Origin: Eubacterium oxidoreducens
GTDB taxonomy: Bacteria > Bacillota > Clostridia > Lachnospirales > Lachnospiraceae
Direction: 5' to 3'
NCBI RefSeq assembly: GCF_900104415.1
Contig: NZ_FMXR01000005.1
Location: 186,001-250,000, forward strand
Length of the DNA: 64,000 nucleotides
In this document: positions 1-8,489 of the stretch, in pieces
Position numbering within the stretch: the stretch's first letter is position 1
Layout: each line of letters opens with the position of its first letter
Made by a program: the position numbers and the translations under genes
Notes under the pieces: generated by a model
Told to the model about the DNA's origin: nothing
The model's database searches: none
The model's input: the letters and a program-made list of their open reading frames with translations, nothing else

Positions 1-2489
1 TTATTTATTATCCTACAGATAACTTTCAGGAAAAACCAATTCCTCCGGGAAATAGTGTTACGGTTGGAGGAATTTTTTATTATAAAGATGAAATAGATTT
101 GACCAATTATACGATGGATTATTATTGTTACCGGGATATTACAAAAGGCGTTCTTTTCTTTATCTTCGTTGTGTTGGCGGTTGCCTGGCTGTTTGTTGTC
201 GGAATATATCTGGTGGCCCGCTATGTTTATCGAAAGACCAAGAAAGAAAATGAACTGCGAATGTCCGGAATTTCCTGCCTGTCAGAGCTTTATGAAGTTG
301 TGTATATTGTGGATCTGCAGACGGATACAGTTATGCTGGTTGGAAATGATTTAACAAAAGATAAAGATCGACCGAAAGATATGCCGGCGCATGAACAGTT
401 TGAACATCTGTTTAGAGTGGATCCGAAAGAGGAATATCTCGAATTGACGCAGGAATTTGCGGATTTAAGTACCATTGCCGGAAGATTGGCAACGAAAAAT
501 AGCATTGTATTTGAATACGAGAGTAAAAAGTATGGTTGGAATCGTATCCAGTTTATTGCAATGGAACGAAATAATCACGATATGGTTACAAAAGTATTAT
601 TTACGGTGCAGCAGATTAATGAAGAGAAAGAACAAATTAATCGAGTGCTTAGTCAGGTAGAAAAAGCGAATTCAGAAAGTAATGCCAAGAGTGCGTTTTT
701 GGCAAATATGTCTCATGAGATTCGTACACCGATTAACACGATTTTAGGACTCGATACCATGATTTTGCGAGAATGCAGCGAAAATTCTGTACGAGCGTAT
801 GCAAGGGACATAAAAGTGGCAGGTAATATGCTGTTGGCACTGATTAATGGAATTCTTGATTATTCCAAGCTTGAGGCCGGTAAGATGGAATTGGTAGAAG
901 GGGAGTACTCTCTGAAAAAGATGATTTATGAGGCTGAATGTGTTGTGAAAACAAGAATTCGAAGCAAGAATTTAGAGTTTCGAATTGATGTCAGTGAAAA
1001 CCTTCCGGATCATCTGTATGGAGATGATGTAAGATTAAAACAAGTCATTATTAATTTGCTTACAAATGCACTTAAATATACGGAATCAGGTGGAATCCGT
1101 ATGGCAGTGTACGGCAAGATGACACAAGAAGATAAAGTACATCTTCTCTTTTCTGTAAAAGATTCCGGCTCCGGAATTACGCCGGAAAATCAAAAGAAAC
1201 TGTTTGAGCGGTTTTCGCGATTTGATTCGAAAAAAAATCGTAATGTAGAAGGTACCGGAATCGGAATGAATCTGGTACAAGGACTTTTGGACCTTATGGG
1301 TTCGCAGCTTAAAGTGGCAAGTGTGTATGGGAAAGGCAGCGACTTTTATTTTGAGGTTGAACAAAAGGTTATAGATTCGACACCTGTGGGTAAAGTGAAT
1401 TGGGATACGGTTAATACAGAACTGATTGGCGAGGATGAGAAATCATCTTTTAAAGCACCAAAGGCGCGTATATTGGTAGTCGATGATAATGATATGAATC
1501 TCATTGTGTTTGCCAATCTGTTAAAAGAAACACAGATGCAGATTGATAAAGAAACGAGTGGAGCAGCGGCATTAGAATTAACGAAAAAGAAAGAATATGA
1601 TTTGATTTTTATGGATCATATGATGCCGGAAATGGATGGCATTGAAGCATTTCATGCAATTCGTGAGCAGGTGGACGGAAAGAATAAAAACACGCCGGTG
1701 ATTATTCTTACAGCAAATGCAATGCAAGGAGCGAAGGAGCAATATCTGCAGGAAGGATTTAACGATTTCCTTGCCAAGCCGATTGAGGAAAGCAAGCTAG
1801 AAGAAAAGATTGTGCAGATTCTTTCGCCGGAATTGATTGAGGAAGCATCAACGGCAAATACTGAAAAAAATGAAATCACTATGCCGGAGATTGAAGGTGT
1901 GGATGTTGGATATGCTTTAGAGCACAGTGGTGGTATAGATGGTGCACTTCGTATCATGGAACGCTTTGAACAATTGGCGATGTCTGATGCAGAAGAGTTA
2001 AAACAGTATTATGATGAACTGCGCGAAGACCCGGATAATTACGATGCATTAACACATTATCGTATTAAAGTACATGCGATGAAAACTTCGGCAGCACTAT
2101 GCGGTGCGATTCAGTTACATGGCGCTGCTGCGCAGCTTGAATATGCGGCAAGAGATAAAAAGGTGCAGCAGATTTTGGAGACTACAAATTATTTCCTGGA
2201 ATTTTGGGAGAAGGTCTATCTGAGTTTTAAGGAATACTTTGAAAAGACTAGAAATGTGGATGTAAAAGAAGGCTCGATTCATGAAGAAGCATTAGTCAGT
2301 CTGTTAAAGCAATTGATTACCAGTATGAATGCGTATGATATTAAAGGGGCTGATTCCATTGTAAAAGAGCTTGATAGTTATCAAGATGATGAAGCTTTGC
2401 AGGAGGTAATGGAGGAAATTAAGGTTTCGGTTGCAAATCTTGATGCTGAAGGATGCGAAACGATTTGCAGGAAAATGATAGGAGATTAA
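1..2489 (+). CDS. Hybrid sensor histidine kinase (HisKA-HATPase-REC-HPt), 5' end missing
   Basis: The reading frame is open back to base 3, so the gene begins before the window; a TTG at 99 is only an in-frame codon. The visible part starts in a probable extracytoplasmic sensor region, followed by one membrane segment (about 145-220). Next come a linker or PAS-like region, HisKA with motif MSHEIRTP (His codon 714-716), HATPase with N box and GTGIGMNL, a receiver with phospho-acceptor Asp in FMDHMMPEMDG (codon 1614-1616), and a C-terminal HPt domain with VHAMKTSA (His codon 2073-2075). It therefore carries a full His-Asp-His relay in one chain. The next gene starts 4 bases after the stop and holds receiver domains, so it is a likely partner. 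The ligand is unknown. Confidence 0.93.
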   Translation, partial: IYYPTDNFQEKPIPPGNSVTVGGIFYYKDEIDLTNYTMDYYCYRDITKGVLFFIFVVLAVAWLFVVGIYLVARYVYRKTKKENELRMSGISCLSELYEVVYIVDLQTDTVMLVGNDLTKDKDRPKDMPAHEQFEHLFRVDPKEEYLELTQEFADLSTIAGRLATKNSIVFEYESKKYGWNRIQFIAMERNNHDMVTKVLFTVQQINEEKEQINRVLSQVEKANSESNAKSAFLANMSHEIRTPINTILGLDTMILRECSENSVRAYARDIKVAGNMLLALINGILDYSKLEAGKMELVEGEYSLKKMIYEAECVVKTRIRSKNLEFRIDVSENLPDHLYGDDVRLKQVIINLLTNALKYTESGGIRMAVYGKMTQEDKVHLLFSVKDSGSGITPENQKKLFERFSRFDSKKNRNVEGTGIGMNLVQGLLDLMGSQLKVASVYGKGSDFYFEVEQKVIDSTPVGKVNWDTVNTELIGEDEKSSFKAPKARILVVDDNDMNLIVFANLLKETQMQIDKETSGAAALELTKKKEYDLIFMDHMMPEMDGIEAFHAIREQVDGKNKNTPVIILTANAMQGAKEQYLQEGFNDFLAKPIEESKLEEKIVQILSPELIEEASTANTEKNEITMPEIEGVDVGYALEHSGGIDGALRIMERFEQLAMSDAEELKQYYDELREDPDNYDALTHYRIKVHAMKTSAALCGAIQLHGAAAQLEYAARDKKVQQILETTNYFLEFWEKVYLSFKEYFEKTRNVDVKEGSIHEEALVSLLKQLITSMNAYDIKGADSIVKELDSYQDDEALQEVMEEIKVSVANLDAEGCETICRKMIGD

Positions 2490-2493
2490 TCGC

Positions 2494-3258
2494 ATGGAAC
2501 AAAACGAAATTCAGGTATTGTTTGTCATTCACCATAATATTTCCTTTGTAAATGGAGCTTTGAAAGTTTTCTTGGAGGAATATAATATCAAAACGGATGT
2601 ATTAGAAATCAGTAAATGTATTTCGAACCATCCAAAGGTCATGCCGCCGCTTGTGATTGCTGAAGCGGAAATGCTGCTCGAATTCGTACAGGAGAGAGGA
2701 TTTTTGTATGATTATTGCATCGAGCAGGGAAGTCACATCATATTGGTGGATGAGGCAGAGAATATTGAATCGCTGATGGAAGTAACATCACCGGCGCTGG
2801 TGGCAGAAAAGTTTCAGCGTCCGGTTAATGCAAAAGATGTAGCGGAGAAAGTTGAGGAGTTGCTGGAACGGATTAAAAATCACGGACTTCGCAGGCAGGT
2901 TCTGGTTGTGGATGATTCGCCGGCATTCCTTCGTACAATCACAGAGTGGCTCGAAGACGACTATAATGTTAGTGTGTGTCCGTCGGCATTTGCGGCAATA
3001 AAGCTGATTAGCATTAAGAGGCCGGATTTGATATTACTGGATTATGAAATGCCGGTCTGCAGTGGAGCGCAGTTTTTGGAGATGCTTAATAGTGAAGAGC
3101 AAAAAGAAAGACCGCCTGTAATCTTTTTGACATCGAAAAATGATCAGCAGACAGTTCAAGAACTTCTACAGTTAAAACCACAAGGGTATATTTTAAAGAC
3201 GCAACCAAGAGATTCTATCCTTGTAAGTATACGTAACTTTTTTGAGAAGGAGAGTTAG
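2494..3258 (+). CDS. Double-receiver response regulator-like protein
   Basis: A protein of 254 residues with no DNA-binding domain. The C-terminal half (from about residue 133) is a clear receiver: VLVVDDSPAF acidic pocket, Asp in LLDYEMPVCSG, Thr in FLTSKN and Lys in ILKTQ. The N-terminal ~120 residues look like a degenerate receiver without a clear phospho-acceptor. It lies 4 bases after the hybrid kinase and 6 bases before an HD-GYP protein. That places it as a phospho-relay adaptor between the kinase HPt domain and the c-di-GMP phosphodiesterase-type output. This role is inferred from context. Confidence 0.85.
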   Translation: MEQNEIQVLFVIHHNISFVNGALKVFLEEYNIKTDVLEISKCISNHPKVMPPLVIAEAEMLLEFVQERGFLYDYCIEQGSHIILVDEAENIESLMEVTSPALVAEKFQRPVNAKDVAEKVEELLERIKNHGLRRQVLVVDDSPAFLRTITEWLEDDYNVSVCPSAFAAIKLISIKRPDLILLDYEMPVCSGAQFLEMLNSEEQKERPPVIFLTSKNDQQTVQELLQLKPQGYILKTQPRDSILVSIRNFFEKES

Positions 3259-3264
3259 GTACGG

Positions 3265-4953
3265 ATGATTAGTATATATTTTGAAATCCTATTGCTGATT
3301 TCAATCGGTGTCATTGTTTACATGGCTATGAAAAATTATGTGGTCGTGGATATCTACTATTGGTCGATTGTAATTTTGGTGCCGGTTATTTTACTGGGAT
3401 ATTGGCTTAAGACAACGGTAACATCGGTGGAAGGTGCGCGGATTGCATTTGCGTTTATTTACTTAGATAGCACTGTCTTATTGGTGATTATATTATTCTC
3501 GATTCTGCGAATGTTGCAGATTCGTATGCCGGTATGGGGAAAGGCTTTAGTTTACATAGCAACATTTGTGCATATCTTCGTTATATGGAATTGCATTCAT
3601 AATAAGCTTTATTATAAGTCAATGAAGTTGATTGATACCGGAGTAGGAATTGCGACAAAGATGGAAAGTGGTCCGCTTAAGTCGGTGCATTGGGCATTTT
3701 TGCTTATCGTCATGATTGCGATTGTCTGGCTTCTTATTGTAGCATGGGTGAAAAAGGGAACGTATTCGCGTAAGACCTTGATTTTGTATACTGCGGTTTT
3801 GGCAGCAGGAATCTTGATTTATATTATTGAAGCACTTATTGATATTGACTTTTCCACATTGCCGACATTGTATGTTGTCTCGGACGTATTGATTGCGTTT
3901 AATTATGATCGTGATCATAATCATGATATTTCGTTTCTTGTATCAAAAGAACAAGCAGAAAACAGCAAACGTGCTTATGTGGCACTTAGTTTATCAGGAG
4001 AATTTCTAAGCTGTAACAAAAAGACTTATGACTTTATGCCGGAACTGGAAATGCAGATTGTAGATGAACAGCTGCAAAAGGGAACGTTTGCCAATGAAAT
4101 ATTATATGATCTTTTAGATGCATACAAAAACGGGGGGACATTAACGAGCGAGTTTCAAGTTGGAGAAATGGCTTGTTTATGTGAAATCTCGGAATTTAGT
4201 CTTGCCAGATCCGGTAAGGCACAAGGATATTTGTTTGATATTCGCGATATAACAGAAGAAAGACGAGTCTTCCAGGTAATGCGTAATTATAATAAGACGC
4301 TAAATGAAGAAGTATCTGAGAAGATGGAAAATATCAAACGTATTCAGGAAAAGGTTGTCATTGGGCTTGCCAATATGATTGATAACCGTGATAGCAATAC
4401 TGGAGGTCACGTAAAGCGTACAAGTGAAGTGGTTCGTATCCTTGTGGAAGAAGTTCAAAAGCAGGGAATTTATGATATGGATGAGCAGATGGCTGAGGAT
4501 ATTATTAGAGCCGCACCTATGCATGATTTAGGAAAAATCACAATCGATAATCATATTCTTCTAAAACCGGGAAGACTTACGGATGATGAATACGAAATTA
4601 TGAAGACACATTCCGTTAAGAGTGGGGAATTTGTTCATTTGATTTTGGATTCCGTAGAAGAGAAGCGTTTTGTGAAGGTGGCATTTAATGTAGCGCGTTA
4701 TCATCATGAACGCTGGGATGGCGGCGGTTATCCGGAAGGTCTTGTCGGAGAGATGATTCCGTTAGAAGCTCGAATTATGGCTGTTGCAGATGTTTATGAT
4801 GCACTTATTACTGACCGTTGCTACCGTAAGGCGATGAGTGTTCCGGAAGTTACCCGGATTATTACAGAAAATATGGGAACTCAATTTGATCCGAATATGT
4901 ATTCTGTATTTCTAGGATGTAAAGAAAAGATGGAAGAGTACTATGCAAATTAA
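3265..4953 (+). CDS. 7TM sensor with HD-GYP domain (c-di-GMP phosphodiesterase type)
   Basis: A protein of 562 residues. The first ~220 residues hold about seven hydrophobic helices, like the 7TM sensor found ahead of some histidine kinases. A PAS-like region and a short coiled coil follow, then an HD-GYP domain with His-Asp in MHDLGKI (H420, D421) and the signature HHERWDGGGYP. All expected metal ligands and the GYP motif are present, so c-di-GMP hydrolysis is the expected activity. An AAGGAGAG ribosome site sits 10 bases before the ATG. It is third in an operon with the hybrid kinase and double receiver. The stop codon overlaps the 5' arm of a palindrome at 4952. Confidence 0.92.
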   Translation: MISIYFEILLLISIGVIVYMAMKNYVVVDIYYWSIVILVPVILLGYWLKTTVTSVEGARIAFAFIYLDSTVLLVIILFSILRMLQIRMPVWGKALVYIATFVHIFVIWNCIHNKLYYKSMKLIDTGVGIATKMESGPLKSVHWAFLLIVMIAIVWLLIVAWVKKGTYSRKTLILYTAVLAAGILIYIIEALIDIDFSTLPTLYVVSDVLIAFNYDRDHNHDISFLVSKEQAENSKRAYVALSLSGEFLSCNKKTYDFMPELEMQIVDEQLQKGTFANEILYDLLDAYKNGGTLTSEFQVGEMACLCEISEFSLARSGKAQGYLFDIRDITEERRVFQVMRNYNKTLNEEVSEKMENIKRIQEKVVIGLANMIDNRDSNTGGHVKRTSEVVRILVEEVQKQGIYDMDEQMAEDIIRAAPMHDLGKITIDNHILLKPGRLTDDEYEIMKTHSVKSGEFVHLILDSVEEKRFVKVAFNVARYHHERWDGGGYPEGLVGEMIPLEARIMAVADVYDALITDRCYRKAMSVPEVTRIITENMGTQFDPNMYSVFLGCKEKMEEYYAN

Positions 4954-5076
4954 CTCAGTCGGAGTACAAGCTCCGACTGAGTTAAACGCTCCGCGAGGAT
5001 GCACACGGATTCGGACAGGAATTTGTCTGCTGAAGCAGACCCGAATCCGGCGCGCAAGACTCGCGAGCGAGTCTTG
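4952..5076. repeat. Intergenic cluster of nested palindromes
   Basis: Three inverted-repeat units lie head to tail. AACTCAGTCGGAG pairs with CTCCGACTGAGTT (4952-4983, 6-base loop). CGGATTCGG (5006-5014) pairs with CCGAATCCG (5041-5049) and encloses an inner stem GTCTGCT/AGCAGAC (5025-5040). CAAGACTCGC pairs with GCGAGTCTTG (5055-5076). No T tract follows, so these are not ordinary terminators. Part of the element recurs at 9645-9685 in shortened form, which suggests a dispersed repeat family. Confidence 0.7.
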
Positions 5077-5099
5077 ACGTTATGGAATTAATCGAACAA

Positions 5100-5138
5100 A
5101 AGGAACGATGAATATTTCTTCATCGTTCCTTATTTTTT
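5100..5138 (+). terminator. Rho-independent terminator of the signalling operon
   Basis: A 13-bp perfect stem, AAGGAACGATGAA / TTCATCGTTCCTT, is followed by ATTTTTT. The next gene is convergent, and the minus-strand side has a short TTTT, so the hairpin may stop transcription both ways. Confidence 0.85.
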
Positions 5139-5150
5139 AGCTCTATGCAA

Positions 5151-6401
5151 TTAATTTCCGAAATATTGGTCAATGCCGTCTGCAATGCCCTTTGCCATTT
5201 TTTTCTGGAAAGAAGAATTGGCCATTTTCTTATCTTCGGATGGATTGGACATATAACCAAGTTCAATTAGCGTAACCGGTATTTTACTCCAATTGGTTCC
5301 GGTTAAATCGTCGCGTGTTTGAACGCCCTCGCTGCGAATACCGGTTTTGGATGTATAGGCACTTAAGATCGATTTCGAAAGCTTGTAACTAGCCGAGTAA
5401 AGATTGGCATTATATGGATTGTGAGACGTCATACAGATGGTCTGTGCTCCGGTGGTAGAAGAATTGCTGCTTCCGTTAGCATGAATCCGCAGGAAGATAT
5501 CTGCTCCGGATTTATTTGCCTTTTTGGCTCTTTTTGCATTGGAGATATTGACGTTGTTGGAAGTGCGAATTAGATACACTTCATATCCTCGATTGGTCAA
5601 TATGGTTTTTAGTTTTTTGGAAATCTGCAGGTTCAGATTATATTCCGTAAGACCGGTTGCAACACCGGTAGTTCCACCGGTGACTTTTGCCTTCTTGGTA
5701 GAAGAACCAGGACCGACCGGTTCAAGAGCTAAGTTGGCGTAGCGCTGATGTCCGGCATCGATTGCAATAAGATATTTGCAAGTCTTTACGGATTGTACAG
5801 CTGACCAAGAAGAATAATAGTTTGTTCCATCTACGGTTTTATAGGTGCGAATGCGAACGTAGTATTTCTTTGCGCCTTTTAAGCCGGTAATGGTTTTTGA
5901 TTTTTTGGATGAAGATATATTTTTTTTCTTGGCAGATGAAAAATCCTTACTGGTAGAATACTGGAGCTGATATCCGGTAATCATTTTGGTGCTGACTTTT
6001 TTGAACTTTACGGTGAATCCTTTTTTCTTTGCTTTAATCGAGGTGATTTTGGATTTCTTAGGGACAATTTTAAATGTCGTTTTTAAGGTTGTTGAAGCGT
6101 CATCAGTCAAAGTGACGGTAACCGTTGCCGTTCCAATTTCCTTGTTGGAGGAATAAAAGACCGTATAAGAATCGTCGCTGATGGTGCTGTTATCGGATGC
6201 TGTTACGGTTACGGCTGGTTTGATGGCAGAACCTGTGTAGGTGTACGAGGATTTTGGAAGCGTAACTTTTGTTGCTGTCGGTATAGCATTGCTGCTCCCG
6301 GAATCCGAATTTTCTGTTGTTGTGTTTGCAAAAAGTGAGAGACAGCACCCAAATAGGCAAACGCTGATTAGAATAATAATGAGTGTTTTTAATTTGTTCA
6401 A
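5151..6401 (-). CDS. Secreted N-acetylmuramoyl-L-alanine amidase (Amidase_3) with fibronectin-III-like module
   Basis: A peptidoglycan amidase of 416 residues that should cut the bond between MurNAc and L-Ala. The TTG start at 6401 is chosen because AAGGTGG lies 9 bases upstream and the start follows the previous stop by one base; an upstream ATG would overlap that gene by 140 bases. Residues 4-25 form a hydrophobic signal with LFGCC, possibly a weak lipobox. An Ig-like region (~40-115), a Lys-rich FN3-like module (~118-206) and Amidase_3 (~209-416) follow. Zinc and catalytic residues are all visible: His218 (DAGHQ), Glu253 (LTEYN), His307 (RIHAN), Glu380 (LIELGYMSN). It is coupled to the beta-helix gene. 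Confidence 0.92.
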   Translation of the reverse strand: MNKLKTLIIILISVCLFGCCLSLFANTTTENSDSGSSNAIPTATKVTLPKSSYTYTGSAIKPAVTVTASDNSTISDDSYTVFYSSNKEIGTATVTVTLTDDASTTLKTTFKIVPKKSKITSIKAKKKGFTVKFKKVSTKMITGYQLQYSTSKDFSSAKKKNISSSKKSKTITGLKGAKKYYVRIRTYKTVDGTNYYSSWSAVQSVKTCKYLIAIDAGHQRYANLALEPVGPGSSTKKAKVTGGTTGVATGLTEYNLNLQISKKLKTILTNRGYEVYLIRTSNNVNISNAKRAKKANKSGADIFLRIHANGSSNSSTTGAQTICMTSHNPYNANLYSASYKLSKSILSAYTSKTGIRSEGVQTRDDLTGTNWSKIPVTLIELGYMSNPSEDKKMANSSFQKKMAKGIADGIDQYFGN

Positions 6402-6402
6402 T

Positions 6403-7737
6403 TTACTTAACCACCTTACTGTTTTTATCTTTTGTTGCTTTTTTCCATTTTGCGAAGGAAGTGTATTCTTTATTATGAAGAACAAAATAGCATTGCTTAT
6501 TGCCATATTTGTTCTGGCTAAAGGTAAGATTCTTTGTGTAGGCACGGCTCATTTCATTATAGAAGATGGCAGCACTACCGGTTTTATTATAAAACGTATT
6601 TTGGGTAAAGGTTATATTTTTGCATTTCGACAATGCAACGATCGTATCGTTTGTGCCGTTGTTTTTGCAGATGTTTTTGGTGATGCTTACCTGTGTTACC
6701 CATCCAAGTTTTTTTTCGTAACCACCAATCGCCATAGCTGCTTCTAGGTTGCCGGATAATTTATTGCCGGTTACGGTTATGTGCGATGTGGAATATTTTT
6801 CTTTTGTGGGTTTTTGCTCTGCACCGATTTCAATGCCGCCCTGGCAACCTTTTACGACATTGTTCTTGATTAGAATCTTTTGTCCGCCATCAATATAGAT
6901 GCCGTAGGAGGTAGCATTTGGAGAAATGCATCGGTAGACTTTGTTGGCTGTAATCTTGCAATTACGAGGAAAATCTAAAGATGCTTTTTTACAATAGCCG
7001 TAGTTGCCGGATAGATCGATTCCAATATTTCCGATATTTCGTAATGTATTTTTATGAATCGTAATCTTTTTGACATTACCCGTAACGGACAGGCACTCTG
7101 CCCATCCTGTGGTGCATCGGTAAAGCGTGTTTGCGGATATAGTCCCGTCATGAATGGAATATTTTGCGCTGTCTCCAAAAAGAAGGATTCCATTCGCGCA
7201 GCGATCTTTTGTAGTCGGATCTTGAACGATAATATCGTGAATTCGATTCTTTGCGATTTTAAAGTGATGAGTACCGGCGGCAATGTAGATACCACAGGCA
7301 TTTTGACCACTCGCATCGGTAAATTCAAGTCCGCGTATGGTGATATAAGATGTCCCATTCAAAGAAAGAAGGGTTGGTCCGCTCTCGTAAGAAGAAGCGT
7401 TCTTTCCGCTTATAATGGCACGTTCTCCGGGTGCATTGGCAATGGTGATACGGGCATTTTTCTTGCCGTGAATCTTTTTGGGAACTTTAAGGGTTTCGTA
7501 GTAAGTACCGCCTTTTATCAGCAATGTATCACCGGCAGATAATTGTGAAATGCCATATTGAATGGTTTGAAAAGGATGCGCCTTCGAACCGCTTTGCCGG
7601 TTGTCGCCCGAAGTGCTGACATAGTATGTTGTAGCAGCCTGGGCAGTCACTTGTGGCTTATTTAATAGGAAAATACATAGCATTGCAAGCGCGCACACAA
7701 GGCCATAAAAAATCCATTTTTTATTTGTTACGATCAT
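6403..7737 (-). CDS. Secreted right-handed parallel beta-helix protein (DUF1565/pectate-lyase-like fold)
   Basis: A protein of 444 residues. The ATG at 7737 is preceded by AGGGGAGAG; a longer frame to 7863 has no ribosome site. A signal peptide is seen (IFYGLVCALAMLCIFLL, cleavage near AQAA). The mature chain starts YYVSTSGDN with SGSKAHPFQTIQYG, typical of DUF1565-like beta-helix proteins, and then shows many short repeats of the form I-x-x-N-x-h-x-x, such as ITANKVYRC and ITVTGNKLSG. These would stack as coils of a solenoid. Such folds occur in polysaccharide lyases and hydrolases, but I see no catalytic signature. It is translationally coupled to the amidase, so a role at the cell wall is plausible. 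Confidence 0.85.
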   Translation of the reverse strand: MIVTNKKWIFYGLVCALAMLCIFLLNKPQVTAQAATTYYVSTSGDNRQSGSKAHPFQTIQYGISQLSAGDTLLIKGGTYYETLKVPKKIHGKKNARITIANAPGERAIISGKNASSYESGPTLLSLNGTSYITIRGLEFTDASGQNACGIYIAAGTHHFKIAKNRIHDIIVQDPTTKDRCANGILLFGDSAKYSIHDGTISANTLYRCTTGWAECLSVTGNVKKITIHKNTLRNIGNIGIDLSGNYGYCKKASLDFPRNCKITANKVYRCISPNATSYGIYIDGGQKILIKNNVVKGCQGGIEIGAEQKPTKEKYSTSHITVTGNKLSGNLEAAMAIGGYEKKLGWVTQVSITKNICKNNGTNDTIVALSKCKNITFTQNTFYNKTGSAAIFYNEMSRAYTKNLTFSQNKYGNKQCYFVLHNKEYTSFAKWKKATKDKNSKVVK

Positions 7738-7765
7738 GAAACTCTCCCCTTTTTGTTTTGATTTT

Positions 7766-7794
7766 ACTATAACAAGGGCTAAAAAAAAAGACAA
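7766..7794 (-). promoter_or_regulatory. Sigma-A type promoter for the beta-helix/amidase operon
   Basis: Read on the minus strand: TTGTCT (7794-7789), 17-base spacer, TATAGT (7771-7766). It lies about 30 bases before the start codon at 7737. Confidence 0.7.
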
Positions 7795-7876
7795 GTAAGT
7801 AGTAAAGGTGGCGCAAGGATAAGTAAAAAGATATATGGGTATAATCAAAAGGTTATGTAGCAAAAGTACTAGTCTG

Positions 7877-7885
7877 TGGTATACT
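7877..7885 (+). promoter_or_regulatory. Extended -10 promoter
   Basis: TGGTATACT fits the TGnTATAAT extended -10 form. The -35 region is poor. It sits about 50 bases before the ATG at 7936. Confidence 0.55.
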
Positions 7886-7935
7886 TTCAGTAGTAAATGC
7901 TAAAACTTTGTTTCATATTTTATGGAGGGAAACGC

Positions 7936-8331
7936 ATGAAAGTTAGAAGATTGGAGACTGTTTATCGTTCAAAAGAGATGAAAGAAGCTGTTGAAAGATA
8001 CTGGGAAAACATCGTTGAATATGTGAAGAAGGTTTCCGTTGAAGATGTTGATGCAATCGTTGTTGAAGTTGAAGATGATTATGGCAGCAGATTCACCATT
8101 CAGATTTTTCAAGGTGTTATTGAAGTGGTTCGAAGAAATGGTATCTTTACAAGAAATTATTCCGATAATGAAAGAGAGTTTAGAACGAATGGAGTTCAGC
8201 TTGTTGGTGGGATTCCGGAGGATGATAAGAATCTGATTGTTCGAGGATGGCGTGAGATTCATAAAGAGATTCACAAAGAACTTGAACTTCGTGAACATAT
8301 TAAGAGTGGCAAGGTAGAGTGGGAAGAGTAA
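7936..8331 (+). CDS. Hypothetical protein, 131 residues
   Basis: I do not recognise this protein. The ATG at 7936 has GGAGGG 6 bases upstream, whereas the longer frame from 7897 has none. It is soluble, with no signal or membrane segment and many Glu and Lys residues. It reads as alternating helix and strand, with VDAIVVEVEDDYGSRFTIQIF in the middle split by charged turns. It is flanked by its own promoter and a strong terminator, so it is a single-gene unit. There are no cysteines and no known motif. Confidence 0.75.
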   Translation: MKVRRLETVYRSKEMKEAVERYWENIVEYVKKVSVEDVDAIVVEVEDDYGSRFTIQIFQGVIEVVRRNGIFTRNYSDNEREFRTNGVQLVGGIPEDDKNLIVRGWREIHKEIHKELELREHIKSGKVEWEE

Positions 8332-8349
8332 AGCAGATAACCGTAATCA

Positions 8350-8390
8350 AAGCCCCGGCTAAGACATTAATTCTTAGCCGGGGCTTTTTT
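8350..8390 (+). terminator. Strong Rho-independent terminator
   Basis: A 14-bp perfect stem AAGCCCCGGCTAAG / CTTAGCCGGGGCTT with a 9-base loop and a T tract. Confidence 0.95.
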
Positions 8391-8489
8391 GTGGAAGGGA
8401 GACGATTGCGGTAGGAGTTGAAGTGGACAATATGGGAATGCTATACTGATTAGGAATACAAAAAAGCATCAAAAAGGGGGAGCATAAAA

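Noticed and set aside
6241-6747. A 168-residue plus-strand open frame
   Set aside because: It runs antisense across the junction of the amidase and beta-helix genes, both of which have clear domains.
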